Origin: Corallium rubrum
Lineage: Eukaryota > Cnidaria > Anthozoa > Scleralcyonacea > Coralliidae
NCBI GenBank assembly: GCA_964035015.1
Contig: OZ036005.1
Location: 11,623,468-11,687,467, forward strand
Reading direction: 5' to 3'
DNA length: 64,000 nucleotides
The translations under genes and the position numbers were made by a program. Position 1 is the stretch's first letter. Each line of letters opens with the position of its first letter. The notes below the pieces were generated by a model. That model saw only the letters and a list, made by a program, of their open reading frames with translations, made no database searches and was not told the origin of the DNA. Below, in pieces: positions 43,701 through 64,000 of this stretch.

Positions 43701-44158
43701 TATAGAATTTTCATTGAGCAAATCTCTGTTGAACGTCGGAACTTTGAAGTTGTCCTCCAGATGCACCGTTTTGACGTCGTCTGCAAGAGGCCTATAGCTA
43801 GAGTTTCATCGGATGCAACGATGACTGTCATTGGTTGGTTTGCGGTCGCATGAGCTTAGCTAAATTTCAATGTCTATACCGATGGGCAATAATTGAGAAC
43901 TTATTGCCTGCTCGGTCAATAAGTTTTCAATTCTTTGAACTCTTACGAAAAAAAAATATTTATAGGTCTTCAAAGCATGTGTGAAGATTAACTGGAGAAA
44001 TTGCTGTTCTTGTGTTCTGGGACTTATATTTGTTTGGTTGAAGTGAAATTACGGAGCCAGGAGAAATGTTTTGGTAAGTCTTAGCGTTTGTCTTTTGTGT
44101 ACTTTCCCTTGATAAACGTGGAAATTATTCAGCGAAACTCAAGCTATACAGTGTGTAT

Positions 44159-44424
44159 CAAAAAAACCTGAACCCTTAGAAAACAACCTATTGTAGTAGT
44201 TTGAAAGCCCTAAGCACTTCGCTGAACCCATGCACAGATGCGTAAAACACACGGTCTTATACACCTGGGAAATTAAGATAACCTGAAGTGTATGCATGTG
44301 AAAGTATTTAAAAGCTTTTTCTCTTCCTGTTTAACTTATGTGCTGATTAATTTATAACGCAGGGCTTTCAAACTACTACAATAGGTTGTTTTCAAGGGTT
44401 CAGGTTTTTTTGATACACACTCAG
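44159..44424. mobile_element. Tc1/mariner-like MITE, copy 2
   Basis: It has the same ends and arms as 43359-43700 (CAGTGTGTATCAAAAAAACC and GGTTTTTTTGATACACACT) bounded by TA, without the nested insertion. The centre carries ~130 bp absent from copy 1. Confidence 0.7.
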
Positions 44425-44616
44425 TATAACAAAACACTTAATGTCTGATCCCTCGGGAAACAGTTTTGTTTTCCCTCGAGTCTCGATGTTTCCCTCGACT
44501 TCGTCTCGGGAAATAACTGTTTCCCTCGGGAACAGACATTAAGTGTATATTATAACATAGTTGTAATATAACGGTGTTTCTGATTGGCTACCGCACGCGC
44601 TCCATTTAACAAAGAG

Positions 44617-44761
44617 ATTTCCATTTTGCCGTTGTCTGTTCAGTTATAGATGCACAGATGACGTCACAACATGGTAAGAAAAAATAAGTGGTGTTCTTAC
44701 CACGTGACGTCTTCCATCTGTGCATCTATATATAACTGAACAGACAACAAAAAATGGAATC
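44617..44761. mobile_element. ~145-bp foldback element
   Basis: ATTCCATTTTGCCGTTGTC-like and GACAACAAAAAATGGAAT-like ends bound arms with TGTTCAGTTATAGATGCAC and ATCTGTGCATCTATATATAA. Confidence 0.55.
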
Positions 44762-46269
44762 TATTTGTTTTATGCAATACAAAACTTCTACGTGGTAGTG
44801 GACAATTTCGTCACAGCGATACAAAAATTTAAAAAGGTTTTTGTGGAAACTCTTGCCGGATTTTGGGGCATGAAGAAAGAAAAAAAGCAAGTCGGCTGAC
44901 GTGCCCATGTGTCAGTCCTCTAATAGATCGTGGCCAACAAACAATGAAAACACGCACAGGTATTGTATAAACCAGGGTATTGTATAAAACTCGATGGAGC
45001 ACGGCAATTTCAAACATAATGAGAAACTCATTTTTGATCACCGAAATAAATACTGTTTTCCGTTGTTTTGTGTCTGATTGTCTGTTATAAAATAAATCGT
45101 TCATGGTTTGACAAACTCCATCGAGTTATGGGTGCACGCTTTTTTCGTGCTCTCCCAACTTCCCGCGTATATCCATAACTCGATGGAGCGCCAAATCATG
45201 AACAGTTTTTACTCCGGTTACTGTGGTAGGCCAAGTATTAGGTTTCGGCTCGTTTTCTTTTTCGTTTTGGGCGTCGCGATCTTGCATTTTTGCACTTTTT
45301 ACCCCTGCTAATATTCATACTTTCGGTGAGTTGTTAGAGTGGACGACTATGAGTGAGGCATGTTGTAAGTTCTTTGCTCCTTTCGCTTTGGGAGTTGGAC
45401 AAAAAGCTGAACGTTGCCTTTTGATCAAGGTGTTCTTGCACATTGTTGGTGAATATAAATTGCAGCTCATTGTTAGCCGCTTTGATGTTCACGACGTTTC
45501 CAGACAATTTATTTCTAGATTTCGAAATAGACTGACTGACTTTGTAAATTTCCCTGACTCTTTCAAGTTTACAAACAGTAATTCAAAACGCGTGGAGCAA
45601 AGTACCAAACAGTTTGACAGCTTTCATTAGGCCTAGGAAAGGTGCGGTAACTGCGGTTACAAAAAGCCATTCAATTTTTGTCCATTTTGGCAAATAAAAT
45701 TATCACTAGGAAAACAGTTTAAGGGACAATCGTTGAATCTTAAAGTTGTTCTTTCGACTCATCTAGTTTGGGCAACTAGCAATATTATACGGTACTTTTC
45801 AAAAGATTCCATTTTTACCAGTCTGGTCTACATATTTCTCTTTTGAAAACAAGCGTGTGTACAACCAGTGACGTCACAAAACCAATTTGGCCGCGCGGCG
45901 CGGCGGACGAAAATTAGTCCAAATGGGTCAACTTTGAAGGCTTGTAGATCAACTTTTTAAAATCGTGATGTAAAAATAAAATAGCGCATGATGATCAGCG
46001 TAATCTGAGCTACAAAATGGGAATGTTTTTGACATGATTTTTTCGTTTCATAAACACTTTAAAGAATTAAAGATGCAACATAACATGCGGTACATTAATA
46101 ATATTAGCGAACCCAATACAGTAACAACAAGCAATATTAATGAACCCGTAATTTACATAAAGTCATGAATACGCTGTGGAAATAAGAGTTACCACAACAT
46201 CTGGGCTTCTCACAGATGATGGGCACATGCCTCCATACATCACGGATAAAAAACGATTAAAGAAACAAC
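44762..46269. other. Intergenic, one unrecognised ORF
   Basis: The longest plus-strand frame (45223-45630, 135 codons) is hydrophobic at its start, then contains CLLIKVFLHIVGEYKLQLIV and FRNRLTDFVNFPDSFKF. I recognise no domain. ACTCGATGGAGC occurs inverted/direct around 44990 and 45180, suggesting a decayed repeat. Confidence 0.3.
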
Positions 46270-47345
46270 CAGGGGCTCTGGAAGCTTTTCAAAGTTGTGG
46301 GTGTCCTGCGTCTCGCAGAATGCCATAAACAGGACCACGCCCTTCAGAGAATATAATAGATAACTAATAACTACTGTATATATACATAACATACAAGATA
46401 ACATCACAAATTTACAACAACTTCAAGAACTTCTGAATGCTTGCCGTTTCAATCACAATTTGCATATATATGTTCTACAAGCTTGTACAGCTGAGTGACC
46501 AGCTGTAACATGCATCTTGACCGCACCGGATAAACACCTGGGGACGAAAATGCTGTCAATGCGTCACGGCCTTATAATAATTGCGTCGTTCCAGAATAGA
46601 TCCATACCCCCCACCACCACCACGGAAGAAATTTTCACTGTCCGGAGGGGTGGAGAGGAAAATTTACTTTAGATGTCTGAGGGGGGAGGGGGAGTAGTTG
46701 GAAAAAACGTTCGTCCAAACCGTTCAACGCTGACATTGCTTCAGAAATATCAAAATATTAAACAGGTAAGTAAACATAACTTTTAATAATAAGATTTAAC
46801 AAGTCATAGATACATAACAAGTACAAAACTATATAAGTTGTCTAAAATATCAACAGAAAATAGAAATATCCAAGGGGAGAGGGTGTAATAGCTTTCACTA
46901 TGTTTAACTTGTCTCTGGATGTCCTAAGAGGGGGGGAACCCATTTGACATTTCCTCCAGGGGGGGTATGGATATTTTCTGGAGCGACCCATTGGGTCATT
47001 CCAGAAAAGATCCATACCTCTCCCACAGAGGAAATTTGTGCCATCTGGGGACGGGAAGGGGGTAAATCTACTTCTGATAATAGTAAAATGTACTAGGACG
47101 TCCGAAGGGGGAGAGGGGGTCAACTTCGCATTTCGTCCATGGGGGAGGTGTGGATGTTTTCTGGAATGACCCATTATGTAAAATACTGATGTATAAAAAA
47201 ATGAAAAGATGTTACTTTGCGTCAACAACACCAATTATCAATATTTTGTTTAAAATTTGCTACAATATTGGTGTCCTTCTTATGTAGGACACCCACAGTC
47301 CAGAAAGTGCGGGTGTCTGGACACCCGCTGCTTCCAGAGCCCCTG
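46270..47345. mobile_element. Non-autonomous hAT-like element
   Basis: The ends CAGGGGCTCTGGAAGC and GCTTCCAGAGCCCCTG are inverted and flanked by an exact 8-bp duplication GAAACAAC (46262-46269 and 47346-47353), the hallmark of hAT transposons. The interior holds repeats and back-to-back palindromic pieces with TTCCAGAAAAGATCCATACC at about 46584-47171. These are probably later insertions. No transposase is seen. Confidence 0.75.
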
Positions 47346-47353
47346 GAAACAAC

Positions 47354-47819
47354 TAAACTATGTGCATCAGGCACGTCAGTAACCGCAGACAAATGCTGTA
47401 TTCAAGGCAGTACTGTATAACAGATAAGACAACAAATTGGTTATTATCAATAGGTATCCCAGAGGATAAAATCAAAGTTTGTGGAACCCCTGTATAAGCC
47501 ACACCTACTTCCAGTGCTTGATATCCACCCCTCCCCAGTGAATCAAATATGGAATTACAGCATTTGGCTTCAAGTTTCACAACTGAATTTGAAAATCAAA
47601 TGTTACTACAATCGCTGTAACAGAGACAAAGTGGTACATCTTTTATTCAAATTTATTTTGCCATGGAGTTAGGTTTTGGGTGTCGGTGAGAATCTTTGGC
47701 GAGAAAATATGAAAAGTTCTGAGGCCAAATCAGGCAGCCCCTATGGTGAAATACAAAGGAAGAAAAGTTGTACCACTTTTCACCATTACAGCCATTGTAA
47801 TTGAGAAAAAAAACATATT
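47354..47819. other. Sequence 3' of the zinc-finger array
   Basis: This is unique-looking AT-rich sequence downstream of the minus-strand zinc-finger ORF. It could hold its 3' UTR. No separate gene is recognised. Confidence 0.3.
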
Positions 47820-47826
47820 TTAAATA

Positions 47827-48549
47827 TTATAAGTTACTGTCAAAGTACACATGACTTACCAAACCAGTGGCCAAGTCAAATCTGGCATCACACTGGAAGC
47901 AAGTGTACTCCATTCCAGTATGTTCTGTGTCTACCTGTTCACAAACACCACATTTGAATGGTTTCTCTCTAGTATGGGTTCTTTTATGGTGTACCAAGCT
48001 ACCTGACTGAGAAAATGTCTTGTCACAGACATCACATTTGAATGGTTTCTCTCCAGTATGTGTTCTTTTATGAACTAGTAAGTGACTTGATTGAGAAAAT
48101 GTCTTCTCACAGACATCACATTTGAATAGTTTCTCTCCAGTATGTGTTCTTTTATGAACTAGTAAGTAAGTTGAGTAAGAAAATGTCTTCTCACAGACAT
48201 CACATTTGAATGGTTTCTCTCCAGTATGTGTTCTTTTATGAACTAGTAAGTTACCTGAGTCAGAAAATGTCTTGTCACAGATATCACATTTGAATGGTTT
48301 CTCTCCAGTATGTGTTCTTTTATGACCTAGTAAGTTACTTGACCTAGAAAATGTCTTCTCACAGACATCACATTTGAATGGTTTCTCTCTAGTATGGGTT
48401 CTTTTATGGTGTACCAAGCTACCTGACTGAGAAAATGTCTTGTCACAGACATCACATTTGAATGGTTTCTCTCCAGTATGTGTTCTTTTATGAACTACCA
48501 GGTGATGTGACATAGAAAATGTCTTGTCACAGACTCTGTGACAAGACAT
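47827..48549 (-). pseudogene. C2H2 zinc-finger array, downstream part after the break
   Basis: Zinc-finger arrays of this type bind DNA in the nucleus. The 240-residue frame starts in the half finger [18 protein letters not shown] and has six further complete fingers of form FKCDVCxKTFSxSxxLxxHK with TGEKPFKC linkers. It ends with a degenerate segment ([32 protein letters not shown]) and stops at 47827. The recognition helices vary (QSGSL, RSSNL, DSGNL, YSTYL, QSSHL) while the frameworks are nearly identical, as in recently amplified arrays. Continuity with the upstream frame is lost at the palindrome 48508-48560, so as written the reading frame is broken. Confidence 0.75.
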
Positions 48550-48560
48550 TTTCTATGTCA
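48508..48560. repeat. Perfect 53-nt palindrome inside the zinc-finger array
   Basis: Arm TGACATAGAAAATGTCTTGT..CACAGA (26 nt, 48508-48533) is followed by one base and its exact complement (48535-48560). One arm is the expected coding sequence CDKTFSMSH; the other is an inverted extra copy. It inserts ~32 nt, adds a stop (VS-stop) and splits one finger. Confidence 0.9.
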
Positions 48561-48899
48561 TGAGACATCACACTTGAATGCTTTCTCTCCAGTATGTGTT
48601 CTTTTATGATCTACCAGGTGATGTGACCTAGAAAATGTCTTGTCACAGACATCACATTTGAATGGTTTCTTTCCAGTATGTGTTCTTTTATGAACTACCA
48701 GGTGATGTGACCTAGAAAATGTCTTGTCGCAGACATCACATTTGAATGGTTTCTCTCCAGTATGTGTTCTTTTATGACCTAGTAAGTTACCTGAGTGAGA
48801 AAATGTCTTCTCACATACATCACATTTGAATGGTTTCTCTCCAGTGCGATTCAGGCATGCATTATTTCTTTCACGAAGCATTGCGACAAAATGCGACAA
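48558..48899 (-). pseudogene. C2H2 zinc-finger array, upstream part before the break
   Basis: The minus-strand frame of 113 residues has three complete fingers (helices HSGNL, RSHHL and RSHHL) with TGEKPFKC linkers. It then reads AFKCDVS and meets a stop created by the palindrome. The first ~18 residues ([17 protein letters not shown]) are not finger-like, and the TGEKP linker begins abruptly after NR. The 5' junction may therefore be an exon edge or a breakpoint. No KRAB, SCAN or BTB domain is visible. Confidence 0.7.
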
Positions 48900-50452
48900 C
48901 CACTATATGTTCGTTGCGATTTGCGATTGCGAACCCGGGCAGGGATTTGATTTCCGTGACGTTTTATCTTTTGTCTCGTGTTATCCAATCAAATTTGAGA
49001 ACATATTTAGCTAAAATTGCCCACGCGTTGGACTCACGCTGAACGAAGTCAAGGAAGGAAGCACAAAACATTTGCAATTTTTGACAAGTATATATTGTAT
49101 AGTACTAAGTCTTTATATAACGATGAACGACACTCAACAGAAATTGTCATAGCAGGCCGATACTTGTTTTCTGTGTATTAAATCGAACAAAGGGGGGGGG
49201 GGAGGGGGGGGGAGGGGGGGGATAATTAATTAATTAATTAAGCACTAACCAGATGTTGACCTCGACGCCGCTCAAGAAAGCTGAAACTCATCTTCACCAG
49301 TTCGAGCAGCTTCAGAAACTCAAAAGAAAGAGATCAGACTAAAGTTCATCTTACTGTAGAATATCCGAGTAAAAATTCAATAAAATGAAGCAGAGTTAAT
49401 CGGAGTTATGGCAGATTTTATAATTTAAATTTCCCGCGAAATGTAAAAGAATGTAAAGAATTCGCCATATTTGGTCAAACTTTAGGGGTATTTAAACTCA
49501 AAAACTATAAACCAAATCAAAAATAAACAAAGTGCATCATAGATAAAAACAAATTTGTAGGGTTAAGATTACGTTTAGGGTTAAGGTTAGGTTTAGGGTT
49601 AATGGGGTTGAATTTTGAGGTTTTATAGGTAGGGTGGGTGGGGTTAGTTTTAAGGGTTGGGGGGGGGGGCACTGAAATTATGTCAAATAAAAACAGGGGG
49701 GTTGCCAAATTTTTTAACTTTGCTTGGGGGTACCTGAAAAAAAAGAAAGTTTGGCAATTTCTCACCCCCCCCCCCCGATAAATAATGAACGGTCCCTATA
49801 GTAGCCGCGATGTAGAGTTACATTAATACTCCAACACTCTTAATTATCAGATGTCTATAAAAAACGCATTGAGCTTGAGAGATGAGAGCATGCTTTGTTT
49901 TGAAGAGTAACCAGAAACTGTGTATTTAAACGTTTCGAATTTATACCAAAAGTAAAATTAGTCATAGAAAGTAAGAGTTTTTACGTTAGAGGCACAATTA
50001 TTATAATAACTTATTTATTTATATCAGAGAAGAAATCTTGTTTGTACAATTCAAGAACAAAGTTCTTAAAGGTGTCGTCAAGTCCATTCTGCGCATGTAC
50101 AATCTTTTGCGATAAATCGTTATGTAAAGTGTGACGTAAAGTTATCTTGTAAGTTGAATTTACATATCAAACAAACTAAAATATCTCAAAAAGAAAGCAA
50201 GGAAGTCAAAAACTGCAAAATATGTTACTTTTCATTTTAAGTGTTCTTTGAAATAAGACAAACTTAATTTTCGTTTTATGATATAAGACAAACTTAATTT
50301 TAGTTTCATTTTTTCATTTTTTTTTTCATTTTTTCATTTTTTTTTTCATTTTTTTTTTCATTTTCCAATTTTTTTTTTAATTTTAGTTTCATTTTTTTTC
50401 TTCGTTAACACAATTTTGTATTACTACCTTTTTTACCATTATGTTTGTTTAG
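48900..50452. other. Intergenic/intron, homopolymers and simple repeats
   Basis: Long G runs lie at 49192-49220, TTAA repeats at 49223-49241, degenerate TTTAGGG/TTAAGG telomere-like motifs at 49560-49610 and C runs near 49766. A T-rich region with CATTTTTTTT repeats lies at 50300-50400. The minus frame at 49517-49765 is low complexity. No gene recognised. Confidence 0.4.
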
Positions 50453-62071
<11,619 letters not shown>

Positions 62072-62204
62072 GTAGGAACTTTGAAAAGCGTTATATGGTT
62101 GTTGTTGTGTGTTTGTTGATGTCGGTGTTGTAGCCTTGTAGGGCTTGAGGGTAGAACTTGGCTGGTGCCGGACAGGCTGGTCAAAATAAGACTAGGACTT
62201 GGAC

Positions 62205-63055
62205 TCGGACGACGTTGTCGTCATCACCGTCCTTGTTGTTGTCGTTGTTGTCGTCTTCGTCGTCACTGTTGCCGTTGTTCCCGTCGTCGTCTTCGTAGTC
62301 TTCGTCGTGTCACCGTCGTTCTCATTCGTTGTGGTCGTCGTTTTTATTGTCGCCGTCGTCGTCGTCGTCGTTGTCGTCGTCGTCTTTGTCGTCGTATGGT
62401 CGTTTCGTCATCGTTGTCGCCGTCGTCGTCGTCGTTGTCGTCGTCGTCTTTGTCGTCGTATGGTCGTTTCGTCATTGTTGTTGTCGTCGGTCGTTGCCGT
62501 TATTGTTGTTGTCGTCGTCGTCGTTGATGTCGTCTTCGTCTTCGTCGTCGTCGCTGTTGTTGTTGTCGCCGTTGTTCCCATTCGTCTTCGTCGTTGTTGT
62601 CACCGTCGTTGTCGTCGTCGATCTGGTCGTCGTCGTTGTTGTTGTCGTCGTCGTCGTCACCGTTGTTGTCGTCGTATCGCCGTTGTCATGGTCGTCGTTT
62701 TTGTCGCTGTCGTCCTCCTCATGATCGTCGTTTTCACCGTCGTCTTTGTTGTCGTTGTCGTTGCTGTTGTTGTTGTTGTCGTCGTCGTCGTCGTCGTCGT
62801 TGATGTCGTCGTCGTCGTCATCGTTGTTGTCGTCGTATCGCCGTTATTATGGTCGTCGTTTTTGTCGCTGTCGTCGTCCTTATGATCGTCGTTTTCATCG
62901 TCGTCGTTGTTACCGTTGTCGTTCTTGTCATTGTCATCGTTGTCCTCGTCCTTGTTATCGTAGTCGTCTTCTTCGTTGTTGTCGTCGTCGTCGTCACCGT
63001 CGTTGTCACCATTAATTACGACAACGACTACGGTTACGACGACGACGGAACACGA
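62205..63055. repeat. Long (GTC/GTT)n trinucleotide region
   Basis: About 850 bp of GTC, GTT and GCC triplets with imperfect internal duplications: TCGTATGGTCGTTTCGTCAT twice near 62390-62475, and the segment around ATGGTCGTCGTTTTTGTCGC twice near 62690 and 62850. V-rich, S-rich and R-rich frames are artefacts. Confidence 0.92.
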
Positions 63056-63213
63056 CTTTTAGTTAATAGGCGAATTTCAGGGTATTGCGCGTGCATCATT
63101 TTGCAAAATAATTGACGGGCTCTTGGCGGGCTCCCCACAAAGTAAGCAATGGCAAACAGACTTGCTAGCGAGCTAACAACAGCAGAATAACAGTGTTAAA
63201 CATCAAGAAAGCG

Positions 63214-63218
63214 TGATA

Positions 63219-63257
<39 letters not shown>
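63214..63257. repeat. (GAT)n array, 3' tail of the minus-strand LINE
   Basis: About 14 GAT units adjoin GAAGAACTTTATTTAAACAC. In minus orientation this reads AAATAAAGTTC followed by (ATC)n, the same terminal arrangement as at 12756-12850. Confidence 0.85.
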
Positions 63258-63259
<2 letters not shown>

Positions 63260-64000
63260 GAACTTTATTTAAACACGCTATACCTTATCAACATAAGTTG
63301 GTTTCCACAAGGGGCGTGTAGTTAATATATTACAAGTAAGATTAATTAAGTTAAATATAAGGCATTAATAAAAATAGATGTCAATAAAGTCCACTTACAT
63401 TAGTTCCACATATTTACAATAAAAAAAAATGTCAATGAAGTCCACAGAAAATAAAGTTCAGATATTATTTATAATTTTACATTATATATTGACCTACATT
63501 ATATATCAAGAAAATTTTAATCAGAAATGTTATGAGCAGAAATTTTCCTTTTAAATGAGGATAGCGATTTGCATTCCCTCAATTCACTTGGTAAGGAGTT
63601 CCATACAATTACGCCATCATACCTGAAGCTTTTTTTCATCATATTTGTACGTGGTTGTGGTAAGCAAAGAGAAGTGTAGCTATCTTGGAGCTCATAATTA
63701 GTAATTTCACGTTTATTAGTGAAAAGATCTGTAAGTGATTTTGGTCCCAATTTCTCTATTACTCTAAACATCATGTTAGCTTTAGCATTTTTTCTTTGAA
63801 CCGCAAGAGTTTCCCATCCTAAGGAACTCAAGGCTACTGTGTGTTCTACATCATTACTCATATTCATTATGATTCTAGCAGATATGTTATGAAGTTTCTG
63901 TAATCGTTTTGATTGACTCAAACCGAATACATCCCAAACTTCACGGCAATAATCAAAATGTGGTTGAATAAGCGCATAGTACACTGAAAGTAGCGTATCT
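63258..64000 (-). mobile_element. LINE 3' end, reverse transcriptase C-terminus, runs off window
   Basis: The minus-strand frame (63517 to at least 63984) reads YYALIQPHFDYC, REVWDVFGLSQSKRLQKLHN, SSLGWETLAVQRKNAKANMM, ITNYELQDSYTSLCLPQPRT and FRYDGVIVWNSLPSELRE. This is the C-terminal RNA-binding/thumb region of L2/CR1-type non-LTR retrotransposons. No break is seen in the visible part. A ~260-bp 3' UTR and a trinucleotide tail follow. The polymerase core lies beyond 64000. Confidence 0.82.

Noticed and set aside
49560-49612. Interstitial telomere repeat
   Set aside because: TTTAGGG, TTAAGG and TTAGG words are irregular and short. The same is true of AACCCTAACCCTAA near 30536, which is only two units.
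62165-63115. Several frames rich in V, S, R or T
   Set aside because: They are trinucleotide-repeat artefacts in six frames.

Overview
This is eukaryotic, intron-rich, AT-rich animal DNA crowded with transposon remnants. The organism is most likely a cnidarian, probably a stony coral. That is inferred from the protein style, the short exons among repeat-filled introns, and the repertoire of Penelope-like elements, LINE tails, 5S-derived SINEs and many foldback MITEs. Nothing bacterial or viral was seen.

The first 36 kb is dominated by one plus-strand gene, splicing factor 1 (SF1, the branchpoint-binding protein). I could place 14 exons from 4922 to 36036 with matching AG/GT sites and consistent reading phase. 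They encode the U2AF-ligand motif, the SPSP motif, the KH-QUA2 RNA-binding domain, two CCHC zinc knuckles and a proline-rich tail ending at a stop. The first coding exon was not found. The SF1 introns hold satellites, SINEs, LINE pieces, foldback elements and microsatellites.

From 36 to 50 kb the sequence is mostly nested non-autonomous transposons: PIF/Harbinger-like, Tc1/mariner-like and hAT-like. It also holds a degenerate RecQ-helicase fragment and a minus-strand array of C2H2 zinc fingers broken by a perfect 53-nt palindrome.

From 50 to 62 kb three plus-strand exons, all phase 1 to phase 1, belong to a second gene, probably a secreted or surface protein with fucolectin/F5-8C-like domains, open at both ends. 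Its introns contain a compound tetranucleotide array, a 5S-derived SINE and several MITEs. They also contain a compact Penelope-like element with 200-bp inverted terminal repeats, a 13-bp target duplication, an intact GIY-YIG endonuclease ORF and a hammerhead-ribozyme-like motif in each end.

The last 2 kb holds a long trinucleotide array and the 3' end of a minus-strand LINE that runs off the window. The SF1 model is the firmest call. The most interesting observations are the ribozyme-bearing Penelope element, the palindrome in the zinc-finger array and the nested transposons with readable target-site duplications.
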